IMG/VR virus record: IMGVR_UViG_3300017917_003842
Coordinates: 1-33,623 of that record
Origin: a virus
DNA: 33,623 nt
Reading direction: 5' to 3' (one strand)
Positions 24,212 to 31,615 of this stretch are shown here, piece by piece. The first letter of the stretch is position 1; every line of letters starts with the position of its first letter. The position numbers were made by a program, and so were the translations under genes. The notes beneath the pieces were generated by a model. That model worked only from the letters and a program-made list of their open reading frames with translations. It did no database searches and had not been told where the DNA came from.

Positions 24212-25389
24212 TGAAAAATATAGTAGTTGTTGGCGCAGGCATTGCGGGTGTAACTGCCGCTTACTATCTAGTTAAAGCCGGGCATAAAGTCACTGTCATA
24301 GAGCAAGAAAGGTATGCGGCTATGCGTACCAGTTATGCCAACGGCGGTCAAATCAGTGTCAGTAACAGTGAAACTTGGACTACCTGGTCAAACATTCAAA
24401 AAGGTATTAAATGGATGTTTACCAAGGATGCACCTTTATTAATAAGGCCTAGTTTAGAATGGAATAAAATTAAGTGGATACTGTCCTTTCTCAAAGAAAC
24501 TATATTAGATACCTATGCTAGAAATACTGTAGAAACTATTAGACTGGGTTTAGATGCTAGAAAGTTATACGAAGAAATAGTCAAAGAAGAAGGTATTGAT
24601 TTTGATCAACAACCTTGCGGTATACTACATTTTTATAAAGATTCTAAGCTTTTAACTCATGCCCATCTAGTTAAAGAAATGTATCACGGCAATGGCTGTG
24701 ATTGGGAATTATTAAACAACCAAAAGACTATAAAAATTGAACCTGCTTTAAAGGATTCTCAAAACATTTTGGGCGGGGTATGGACTCGCAGTGACAGTGT
24801 CGGTGACATTCATAAATTTTGTCAACAGCTGGCTCAAGTTCTAAACGAAAAATATCATGTTGAATTTGTTTACAACAAACAAATTAAAAACATCAATGAA
24901 TTGTCAGATTATGATGCAGTAGTTTTAGCCAACGGAATAGGATCAGTAGCGTTGGCAAAAACAATAGGTGAGTCCTTGCCTGTATATCCTGTGAAAGGTT
25001 ACAGTATTACTATACCTGCCAAAGATCAAAAATCATATGATGCTATGCCTAAGGTAAGTTTATTAGACGATCAAGCTAAGATAGTTTGTTCCCTATTAGG
25101 ACGCAGACTCAGAGTAGCAGGCACCGCAGAACTCACCGGCGAGAATTATGATATTAGGCGAGATAGGATACAACCTTTGTTAAATTGGGTTCATACAAAT
25201 TTTCCAGAAGTGGATACCAGCGAATATTCAAGCTGGGCTTGTCTGCGCCCAATGACACCAAACATGATGCCCATAGTAAGACCCAGTGAAAAAAATCCCA
25301 AAGTATATTATCATACTGGGCATGGACATTTGGGTTGGACATTGGCTCCTGCTACTGCTAAAATGTTAGTTGGCTTAATTAAGTCTTGA
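24211..25389 (+). CDS. dadA: D-amino acid dehydrogenase
   Basis: A 392-aa FAD-dependent oxidoreductase of the DAO family that oxidises D-alanine and other D-amino acids to keto acids. GAGIAGVTAAYYL at 8-20 is the dinucleotide-binding fold, E31 (VIEQE) contacts the ribose, and SYANGGQIS matches the DadA SAANAGQIS block. KWMFTKDAPL, YPVKGYSITIP, CLRPMTPNMMPIV and the C-terminal GHGHLGWTLAPATA all agree with E. coli DadA over its length. Start by ATGA overlap with a virion-type gene. Host DadA passes electrons to the respiratory chain. A phage copy could turn cell-wall D-alanine into pyruvate and energy, which is inference. Confidence 0.93.
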   Translation: MKNIVVVGAGIAGVTAAYYLVKAGHKVTVIEQERYAAMRTSYANGGQISVSNSETWTTWSNIQKGIKWMFTKDAPLLIRPSLEWNKIKWILSFLKETILDTYARNTVETIRLGLDARKLYEEIVKEEGIDFDQQPCGILHFYKDSKLLTHAHLVKEMYHGNGCDWELLNNQKTIKIEPALKDSQNILGGVWTRSDSVGDIHKFCQQLAQVLNEKYHVEFVYNKQIKNINELSDYDAVVLANGIGSVALAKTIGESLPVYPVKGYSITIPAKDQKSYDAMPKVSLLDDQAKIVCSLLGRRLRVAGTAELTGENYDIRRDRIQPLLNWVHTNFPEVDTSEYSSWACLRPMTPNMMPIVRPSEKNPKVYYHTGHGHLGWTLAPATAKMLVGLIKS

Positions 25390-25414
25390 TTCATTCCTAA
25401 ATTTATTATATAAT
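25386..25414 (+). promoter_or_regulatory. Sigma-70 promoter
   Basis: TTGATT at 25386-25391 and TATAAT at 25409-25414 with a 17-bp spacer, just after dadA. The predicted start near 25421 leads to a 33-nt leader with AGGAG before ATG 25454. Confidence 0.7.
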
Positions 25415-25453
25415 AAAGAAAATAGGAGTTTTCAACTTAATTAGGAGACTAAT

Positions 25454-25843
25454 ATGTCCATGCATCTGCATCACCCTGCGCTGAGCCTTAATGGCAAGAA
25501 AAAGGGTAAAGTAAAATTTCGTAATTCAGACGAAGCAAGAAAGGCCCGAGAATTGGAAGAAAGTTGGAAAGAACTACAGAAAAAATGGGGAATAGAGCAA
25601 GAGGCTCGTAAACGGCAACGAGCACTGTCTGCACCTACTCTTAGCACATCCAAACCGTTTATTAGAGAAACTCAACATATCCCTAGCCTTAATGGTGGTA
25701 AGGATATGGGTCCTGCTCTTAAGGCAGCTCCCAAAGTTTACACTGGAACAAAAATAAAAGGTATTGGTACTATGCATAAGAGCAATGCAGTGCCTATCTT
25801 TTCGGACGAGGAGGCCAAGGATATTGCCCACATGCGCCGATAA
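25454..25843 (+). CDS. Basic phage protein, unknown
   Basis: A 129-aa, Lys/Arg-rich protein with a charged helix at ~22-55 (SDEARKARELEESWKELQKK) and a C-terminal block KIKGIGTMHKSNAVPIFSDE then AKDIAHMRR. That C-terminal block looks like one widespread in phages as an unassigned conserved protein (from memory, not checked). It has an early-type promoter and strong AGGAG. A DNA- or RNA-binding role is plausible from charge only. Confidence 0.65.
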   Translation: MSMHLHHPALSLNGKKKGKVKFRNSDEARKARELEESWKELQKKWGIEQEARKRQRALSAPTLSTSKPFIRETQHIPSLNGGKDMGPALKAAPKVYTGTKIKGIGTMHKSNAVPIFSDEEAKDIAHMRR

Positions 25844-25846
25844 ATA
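25839..25846 (+). promoter_or_regulatory. T4-type late promoter octamer, leaderless start
   Basis: GATAAATA, overlapping the end of the 25454 gene. Predicted +1 is 25852, one base before ATG 25853. No ribosome-binding site is present. Confidence 0.65.
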
Positions 25847-25852
25847 TTTCTT

Positions 25853-27334
25853 ATGTCAATAACCTTTAGTGATCGATTAATAGCCTATTTGGCTTTGTTA
25901 AGTGGTTTAAGTATTAGTGCTGTAGCTGTATATTATTCAGTTATAGGCCTTACTGCTATATTTGCGGCTGCATTTGTTCCCATTGTTATTATGGGAGTAG
26001 TCTTAGAATTAGGTAAGTTAGTAGCTACTATATGGCTTAAACAAAATTGGCAGATTGCTCCTAAGCTAATTAGGGCTTATCTGTTAGTTGCGGTAACTAT
26101 CTTAATGATAATTACCAGTATGGGTATATTTGGTTATCTATCAAAAGCCCACATGGATCAAGCTGTGCCAACCGGTGACATAGCAGAACGTGTAGCTGTG
26201 ATAGATGAAAAGATTCGGACTCAACGGGAGAACATAGATGCAGCTAAACGTGCTCTTAAACAAATGGATGAATCGGTTGACCAAATCATGGCTCGTAGTT
26301 CAGACGAACGAGGAGCAGAAAAAGCCGCCGCTCTTAGACGAGCACAACAAAAAGAGCGAACAACACTTCAAAATGATATTAGCAAGTCGCAGAGTAATAT
26401 TACTGCCCTTAATGAAGAACGAGCTCCAATCGCCAAAGACCTTAGAAAAATCGAAGCCGAAGTTGGACCAATCAAATACATTGCCGCATTAATTTATGGC
26501 GACGATCCTGATCAAAATCTTTTAGAACGTGCAGTTAGATGGGTCATTATTTTTATTGTTATAATATTTGACCCGCTGGCTGTGGTGTTGTTATTGGCCA
26601 GCCAATACAGTTTTCAATGGTTCCGCACAAAGAGAGAAGAAGATGAGCAAACTCCAGATCCGTATGTTGCAGATGTTGGAGAAAAGCCTACAGCAGAGGA
26701 ACTAATTGATACTGATTCTAATTTAGAAGTACAAAAACAAATCTCAGCTCTGTGGACTGCCATAAAAGAACCGTGCCCGAAATGCGGTACTGTTATGGTC
26801 TACGAATCCGACAAAGGTTTGAATTGTCCAAACAGTGAATGTCCTAAGGAAGATGATGCTGTCAAAGAACCTGTTGAAGTAGAACCGGCCCCACACCATC
26901 CAGATACACATCCATATTTGAGAGAAGGATTTAAATATCCTCCTGGGTGGATGTTTCAACCTCCTGTAGTTGCTACTCCAGAGCCTGTTACCCCAGAAAA
27001 TATCGAAATTACACCTATTGTAGAATCTGAGACTGTAACTACTGAGACTGTTGAGGAGAAGGTAGAAACTCAACCGAAGCGTGCCGAGTTCGATGACCTT
27101 GGCATCGACTGGAACAACTTACCCCCAGATACTGAATACATGGTAGTCAAGGGCGAAAGAATGAATGTCAAAGCCGCTAGAGATTTATACGGTCCTAAAC
27201 ACTTGGTTTCAGAATATGTTCAAAATGAAGAACAGAATCAAAGTGGTACTTGGAACAAAGTAATATCTGCCCAGGAATATAGAAACAAAGCAGAAGAAAA
27301 TGCCACTAAAAATAACTCTAGTAACACCCCCTGA
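25853..27334 (+). CDS. Membrane protein with coiled coil and zinc ribbon
   Basis: A 493-aa protein with three hydrophobic helices in residues ~8-100 (AYLALLSGLSISAVAVYYS, FAAAFVPIVIMGVVLELGKL, LLVAVTILMIITSMGIFGY), a long polar coiled coil at ~110-205 (RTQRENIDAAKRALKQMDES), and a fourth helix (WVIIFIVIIFDPLAVVLLL) near 225-245. A zinc ribbon, CPKCGTVMVYESDKGLNCPN with another CPNSECP pair, follows near 304-325, then a Pro/Glu/Thr-rich tail. It could be an inner-membrane platform for infection or assembly. Its end overlaps the next gene. Confidence 0.7.
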   Translation: MSITFSDRLIAYLALLSGLSISAVAVYYSVIGLTAIFAAAFVPIVIMGVVLELGKLVATIWLKQNWQIAPKLIRAYLLVAVTILMIITSMGIFGYLSKAHMDQAVPTGDIAERVAVIDEKIRTQRENIDAAKRALKQMDESVDQIMARSSDERGAEKAAALRRAQQKERTTLQNDISKSQSNITALNEERAPIAKDLRKIEAEVGPIKYIAALIYGDDPDQNLLERAVRWVIIFIVIIFDPLAVVLLLASQYSFQWFRTKREEDEQTPDPYVADVGEKPTAEELIDTDSNLEVQKQISALWTAIKEPCPKCGTVMVYESDKGLNCPNSECPKEDDAVKEPVEVEPAPHHPDTHPYLREGFKYPPGWMFQPPVVATPEPVTPENIEITPIVESETVTTETVEEKVETQPKRAEFDDLGIDWNNLPPDTEYMVVKGERMNVKAARDLYGPKHLVSEYVQNEEQNQSGTWNKVISAQEYRNKAEENATKNNSSNTP

Positions 27335-27698
27335 TATTTTCCAAAATGATAATCCTAGTATTTTGCTAATGAATCTTAACGAGCAAGAGCAAAATTCTAC
27401 TACTCAGTGGCTGGCAAAACTAGACGCCGATATTCATTTGAATTTATATTTTTATCAAAACGAACCCAATGCTATATGGTTTTTGCACTCATTGGCTACA
27501 TCCAGTCATAAGTATATAGACATCGATAACACCAATGGAATGAGTGAGATGTTGTTAGGGTATTTGTTGTCTAAGCCTGCGACGTATTACAAAACAGAAA
27601 ACAAAAATAAAAGCTCTGTTTTCTGTCATATAAATCAAAATCGTGTAGACAGCGTTACTGATTTTTTAGAAAGAGTTTTCTGTGAAAGATCAAAATAA
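27300..27698 (+). CDS. Phage protein, unknown
   Basis: A 132-aa protein starting at ATG 27300 inside the end of the previous gene (35-bp overlap). The N-terminal strand KITLVTPPDIF and NDNPSILLMNLNEQ look like the start of an alpha/beta domain. The rest is mixed with FLERVFCE at the end. It overlaps the GTG start of clpX by 17 bp, so all three genes form one coupled unit. Function unknown. Confidence 0.6.
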   Translation: MPLKITLVTPPDIFQNDNPSILLMNLNEQEQNSTTQWLAKLDADIHLNLYFYQNEPNAIWFLHSLATSSHKYIDIDNTNGMSEMLLGYLLSKPATYYKTENKNKSSVFCHINQNRVDSVTDFLERVFCERSK

Positions 27699-28923
27699 TG
27701 AACATAGCTGTGACTTCTGCGGTAAAAGCAAACAAGAAGTCGAAAAGCTAATCGTCAGCGAAGATAATGCTATCTGCAATGCCTGTGTAGATCTATGCGT
27801 TGATATTCTCAAAGATGAAAAGGTAAAAAAGTTTCCCATGAAAGATGGGGAAATTAACTATAACCCCAGTGCTATTAAAGATTATTTAGATGAGTATATC
27901 ATAGGTCAAGACGAAGCTAAGATAAGCCTAAGTGTAGCAGTATGCCAACACTTTAAACGAATTAATAATCCTAATCCAGATATTGAGTTAGAAAAAAGTA
28001 ATGTTTTATTATTAGGACCCACTGGATGTGGCAAAACATTTTTGGCTAGAAAACTTGCAGACTATCTTGATATACCGTTTGCAATCTGCGATGCAACAGG
28101 TATAACAGAAGCAGGTTATGTAGGCGATGACGTAGAAAGCGTGTTAATACGTTTACTAACTAATGCCGACGGCGACGTTGAAAAAGCACAAAGAGGCATT
28201 GTATACATAGACGAAATAGACAAAATAGCAAGAAAAGGCGAGAATGTCAGTATAACACGAGACGTCAGCGGAGAAGGTGTACAACAGGGCCTATTAAAAA
28301 TGATAGAAGGAACTGTAATGCGTGTTCCTTGTAGCCAAAAAAGAAAGAATCCCAAAGGCGATATGATTGATATAGATACTAGAGGTATCTTATTCATATG
28401 CGGCGGCGCATTCGTAGGCCTTGATAAAATTATTGCTAAAAGAAAAGATGGAAATTCTATAGGGTTTAACGGCACTATAAAGTCCAATGAAAACAGCACA
28501 GAATATTTTAATGAAGTAACTACCAAAGATCTAGTAACGTTTGGAATGATCCCAGAATTTGTAGGTAGATTTGGTATAATTACCAATGTAGAAGAATTAG
28601 ATACCAAGCAGTTAGTAAGAATTTTAAAAGAGCCTAAAAATAGTCTTGTAAGACAGTATCAATACTTGTTTGAATTAGATACTATAGAATTATCCTTTGA
28701 AGATGCGGCATTAGAAAAAATAGCAGAGAAGTCTAAAACTTTAAAGACTAATGCCCGCGGTTTAAAAAATATATTAGAAAAGATCCTACTACCTTATCAA
28801 TTTGATGCGATTAATCTTGTTGAACGCGGTTTAACCAAAATTATTATAAGTACATCTACAGTCGACGGAAATCCGGCTAAACTAATATTTGATAATAAGA
28901 ATGAACAGACAAAACACCATTAA
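27682..28923 (+). CDS. clpX: ClpX, ATP-dependent protease unfoldase subunit
   Basis: A 413-aa AAA+ unfoldase. An N-terminal zinc-binding domain has C10, C13, C32 and C35. The AAA+ core has GPTGCGKT at 112-119 (Walker A), a GYVG pore loop, VYIDEID at 174-180 (Walker B), GMIPEFVGRF with the arginine finger and a sensor-2 NARGLK. The ClpP-docking IGF motif is present at 260-262 (NSIGFNG), so it could work with host ClpP. The pore-entry RKH loop of E. coli ClpX reads RKN at 221-223, which may change substrate choice. No clpP is in the window. The GTG start overlaps the previous gene, and the end overlaps bS21 by 23 bp. Confidence 0.95.
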   Translation: MKDQNNEHSCDFCGKSKQEVEKLIVSEDNAICNACVDLCVDILKDEKVKKFPMKDGEINYNPSAIKDYLDEYIIGQDEAKISLSVAVCQHFKRINNPNPDIELEKSNVLLLGPTGCGKTFLARKLADYLDIPFAICDATGITEAGYVGDDVESVLIRLLTNADGDVEKAQRGIVYIDEIDKIARKGENVSITRDVSGEGVQQGLLKMIEGTVMRVPCSQKRKNPKGDMIDIDTRGILFICGGAFVGLDKIIAKRKDGNSIGFNGTIKSNENSTEYFNEVTTKDLVTFGMIPEFVGRFGIITNVEELDTKQLVRILKEPKNSLVRQYQYLFELDTIELSFEDAALEKIAEKSKTLKTNARGLKNILEKILLPYQFDAINLVERGLTKIIISTSTVDGNPAKLIFDNKNEQTKHH

Positions 28924-29134
28924 AGGACTCAAAGTAGAAGTCAAGGACAATAACGTCAATACCGCACTTAAGAAATTAAAAAAGAAAGTAGACGAAAGCG
29001 GTAAACTTATAGACGTTATTAAAAAATCTCATTACGAGAAACCCACCGAAACTAAAAAGAGAAAAAAAGGTGCTGCTCGAGCTAGATGGCTTAAAAAATT
29101 AGCATCAGATGCATTACCAAAGAAATACTTTTAA
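28901..29134 (+). CDS. rpsU: Ribosomal protein bS21
   Basis: A 77-aa basic protein matching bS21 over nearly its whole length: GLKVEVKDNNVNTALKKLKK, then SGKLIDVIKKSHYEKPTETK and KRKKGAARARWLKKL. The YEKPT block and the basic C-terminal helices are diagnostic. ATG 28901 is preferred over TTG 28889, and the gene starts inside clpX. bS21 is the small-subunit protein near the anti-Shine-Dalgarno and can exchange on assembled ribosomes, so a phage copy could bias initiation toward phage mRNAs. Phage-encoded bS21 is known in aquatic phages. Confidence 0.93.
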   Translation: MNRQNTIKGLKVEVKDNNVNTALKKLKKKVDESGKLIDVIKKSHYEKPTETKKRKKGAARARWLKKLASDALPKKYF

Positions 29135-29136
29135 CA

Positions 29137-29889
29137 ATGAAGACCTGCTTTATATATCAACCATCCGGAGTTGGTGATATAATATTCACTCAAAAGATAG
29201 CACAGCACTACAAAGATCTAGGTTATAAAATAGTTTGGCCGCTCTATGAATATGTTTCCTGGATGAAAGAATACTTGCCCTCAGATGGGATCAGCTATCC
29301 TATTCTAAGCAACGACAGAAAAATTTTAGAGCCTTTTGAACACAGCGAAAAATTTTATTATCTAATGGGCAGTACCTATGCATTGTTTAGAAAACCAGTA
29401 GTGGCCCTAGATTTTATCTATGTTAGTTGCGGCCCTGCCACTCTCGTAGACGATGAAATGATGACAGCCAAATATAGTGTTGCAGATGTTGACTATACTG
29501 ATTGGCAATCATATGTTCATTTAACAAGAAATCATACTAGAGAAAATGAACTATTTTACAATGTCCTAGGATTAAAGGATGACACTGAATATACATTGAT
29601 CAATGAATATTGTAGCAGTCATCAAATTGATATCGATCCAGTTGGTAACAGCGTTTATATGCAGACCATACCTGGGTTTACAGTCTTAGATTGGATTAAG
29701 GTAGTAGAAAAGGCCAATCGGTTAATAACCATTGATACTAGTTTACCTCACATAGCCGAAGTATACTTGCCCAAACATGTTCCCTGTCATTTGTTAAATC
29801 GATACAGCCCCCCTAGCTTTGTTGACCTGCCAAAAATTTTTAAACTTAATTGGCAATTTTGTACCACTACTAACGAACTTAAAATTTGA
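29137..29889 (+). CDS. GT-B glycosyltransferase-like protein (GT9-type fold)
   Basis: A 250-aa protein. The start, CFIYQPSGVGDIIFTQKIAQ, matches the heptosyltransferase-like N-terminus (short strand, GxGD, then helix). The end, FTVLDWIKVVEKANRLITID followed by TSLPHIAEV, matches the second Rossmann half, where nucleotide sugar is bound. At 250 residues it is shorter than typical GT9 enzymes (about 350), so it may be a reduced or specialised form. It is related in layout to the protein at 30465, the two flanking an exoribonuclease. Confidence 0.55.
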   Translation: MKTCFIYQPSGVGDIIFTQKIAQHYKDLGYKIVWPLYEYVSWMKEYLPSDGISYPILSNDRKILEPFEHSEKFYYLMGSTYALFRKPVVALDFIYVSCGPATLVDDEMMTAKYSVADVDYTDWQSYVHLTRNHTRENELFYNVLGLKDDTEYTLINEYCSSHQIDIDPVGNSVYMQTIPGFTVLDWIKVVEKANRLITIDTSLPHIAEVYLPKHVPCHLLNRYSPPSFVDLPKIFKLNWQFCTTTNELKI

Positions 29890-29914
29890 CATTTGTTAAT
29901 ATTTCAGTTAAAAT
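29886..29914 (+). promoter_or_regulatory. Sigma-70 promoter for the exoribonuclease gene
   Basis: A perfect TTGACA at 29886-29891 and TAAAAT at 29909-29914 with a 17-bp spacer. The predicted start near 29921 gives a 17-nt leader. It suggests early expression independent of the upstream clpX unit. Confidence 0.75.
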
Positions 29915-29937
29915 AAAGTTTTATTGAAAGATTATAC

Positions 29938-30468
29938 ATGGCAAAACATCTCATGGTAGACATGGAGACTATGGCTGTCTCACCCAATGCAGTTATTCTA
30001 AGTCTTGGCGCTGTTCATTTTAATCCCTACGGCAATGGCTACGGTGATAAAATTTATTTTAAAATTAATCTAGACGATCAAGATGCTCTGGGCAGAGAAA
30101 TTGATCCTAACACACTGGAATGGTGGTCAAAGCAAGATCCAAAAATTATGGAAGAAGCCTTTAGTGAAAATGATAGAATTTCTGTTGTAGAAGCTATCGA
30201 TAGGTTTCATAAATTTGCCTGGGGCTGTGATGCGTTTTGGAGTCACGGTGCGACCTTTGACTTGGTTATTTTAGAGAACTTGTATAGACAATTAAATAAA
30301 CCGTTGCCCTGGAATTACTGGCAACTTCGTGATACTCGTACACTGTTTGATCTAGGTTATGATCCTGATATGCCTCAGGGCAGTAAACACGATGCTTTAC
30401 AAGATGCTATCAGACAAAGTGTGGGTGTACAAAATATCTACTCTAAATTAAAAATTAGACCTAAATGA
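29938..30468 (+). CDS. 3'-5' exoribonuclease, DEDDh family
   Basis: A 176-aa nuclease resembling the Rv2179c-type exoribonucleases. The five catalytic residues are all seen: D8 and E10 in MVDMET, D108 in HGATFDLVIL, H151 and D156 in KHDALQDAIRQ. It probably degrades RNA, or the ends of RNA:DNA, from the 3' side with two metal ions, helping to recycle host RNA or shape phage transcripts. A strong sigma-70 promoter precedes it. Stop overlaps the next start. Confidence 0.85.
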   Translation: MAKHLMVDMETMAVSPNAVILSLGAVHFNPYGNGYGDKIYFKINLDDQDALGREIDPNTLEWWSKQDPKIMEEAFSENDRISVVEAIDRFHKFAWGCDAFWSHGATFDLVILENLYRQLNKPLPWNYWQLRDTRTLFDLGYDPDMPQGSKHDALQDAIRQSVGVQNIYSKLKIRPK

Positions 30469-31238
30469 CAATTAAATTGTTTGACAAACTATTCTTTGAC
30501 AGTTCCGTAGGCCTAGGTGATGCCTTTGTTATGAACGGAATTGTAAGACATTTTGCCAGCAATTGTAATAAACTGTATTATCCTGCAAGAGGCGAATTCT
30601 TTGAAACTTTAAAATGCCTTTATCAGGATGAACCTAACATAGAAGTTTGGAGATTCTACAGTAATCAACAAGAGGATTTTTTTGTTGATAACAATAATCT
30701 TCCAAGACTTCGAAGCCCTGCATTGATAACCAGCGAAATACACAGGGTAGGCTGTAAACCAGAACGTATACAAATCCATTGGCCACAGCAGATATACGAA
30801 AACTTTGATGTACCGTTTAGTTATAGATATAAAAACTTTAAACTACCAAAAGACATTCCGGGTCAAGAAGAATTATACAATAGACTTACAGAAGGCGAAT
30901 CTACTTATGCATTAGTAGCACGTCAAGCCAGCGATCATCCTAACGGAATACCATTGGACGTTGAAGGGATTAGAAAATTACAGGGCAAAGATCCAATTAA
31001 AATTATCGAAATAGTTGCAGGGCAAACTGAGAATATGTTAAGCTATAAACTATTAATTGAGAAGGCCGCAGAGATTCATTGTATTCCTAGTAGTTTTTTT
31101 AATCTTGTTGATAGTATGGTTACAGAAATCCCAGCAAGATGTTATTTTCATGATATTCGAGCAAATAGCCTAATGAAGGTTAATAGCAGATGGAATGATC
31201 ATAGATGGGATATTATTAACTACGATATCAGATACTAA
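30465..31238 (+). CDS. Glycosyltransferase-like protein (GT-B type)
   Basis: A 257-aa protein with an N-terminal SSVGLGDAFVMNGIVRHFA segment like the GxGD start of heptosyltransferase-fold proteins and a C-terminal EIVAGQTENMLSYKLLIEKA then EIHCIPSSFFNLVD, the same strand-helix order as in the 29137 protein. No catalytic residue can be named with confidence. It begins within the exoribonuclease stop (ATGA). It may act on the same glycan as the other transferases. Confidence 0.5.
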   Translation: MTIKLFDKLFFDSSVGLGDAFVMNGIVRHFASNCNKLYYPARGEFFETLKCLYQDEPNIEVWRFYSNQQEDFFVDNNNLPRLRSPALITSEIHRVGCKPERIQIHWPQQIYENFDVPFSYRYKNFKLPKDIPGQEELYNRLTEGESTYALVARQASDHPNGIPLDVEGIRKLQGKDPIKIIEIVAGQTENMLSYKLLIEKAAEIHCIPSSFFNLVDSMVTEIPARCYFHDIRANSLMKVNSRWNDHRWDIINYDIRY

Positions 31239-31241
31239 ATA
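31235..31241 (+). promoter_or_regulatory. Weak late-type promoter motif
   Basis: CTAAATA at the end of the upstream gene, predicted +1 near 31247, giving a 13-nt leader with AAAGGAC before ATG 31260. Confidence 0.35.
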
Positions 31242-31259
31242 GAAAAAAAGGACAAAATT

Positions 31260-31526
31260 ATGAAGCTATTATTCATACCCTTAATATTAATAAGTTTAAC
31301 TGGTTGTTCTGCGTTGAATAAAGATTATCAAGTATATGCAGAAAATACAGCCAAACTTATCCAAGCTACAAATGCCAGTGAATCTGCCTGTCTTTTAGTT
31401 TTAGCAGAAGGCGTTAAAGGTGGAGATAATTCTACTAAAACTGCAATTACAACTCAAATAGATAAGTGCAAGAAAGAAACACCAAAAATTGAGCCGCCCA
31501 AAAAAGGATGGCACGGTCTTTGGTAA
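31260..31526 (+). CDS. Small lipoprotein
   Basis: An 88-aa protein with a lipoprotein signal (MKLLFIPLILISLTGC), lipobox LTGC with lipid-carrying Cys16, then a short helical, mostly polar body with two further cysteines and a Pro/Lys-rich end (KIEPPKKGWHGLW). It would sit in the outer or inner membrane. Phage lipoproteins of this size include o-spanins and superinfection-exclusion factors. A partner i-spanin is not seen. AAGGAC precedes the start. Confidence 0.75.
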   Translation: MKLLFIPLILISLTGCSALNKDYQVYAENTAKLIQATNASESACLLVLAEGVKGGDNSTKTAITTQIDKCKKETPKIEPPKKGWHGLW

Positions 31527-31596
31527 TTGATTAAATAGAATTGTAGGGTGGTCCTACAAACCTACGGTCTTTAATTAACAGGTGCTTAGACCGTGC
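31511..31596 (+). promoter_or_regulatory. Structured leader with alternative pairings
   Basis: Hairpin 1 pairs TTGTAGG (31541-31547) with CCTACAA (31553-31559). Hairpin 2 pairs ACGGTCT (31564-31570) with AGACCGT (31588-31594). The second strand of hairpin 2 can also pair over 9 bp, AGACCGTGC (31588-31596), with GCACGGTCT (31511-31519) in the end of the lipoprotein gene. A late-type ATTAAATA at 31530-31537 would start a transcript lacking that upstream partner. Confidence 0.55.
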
Positions 31597-31615
31597 GCCG
31601 TAAAAAGGAAGAAAA

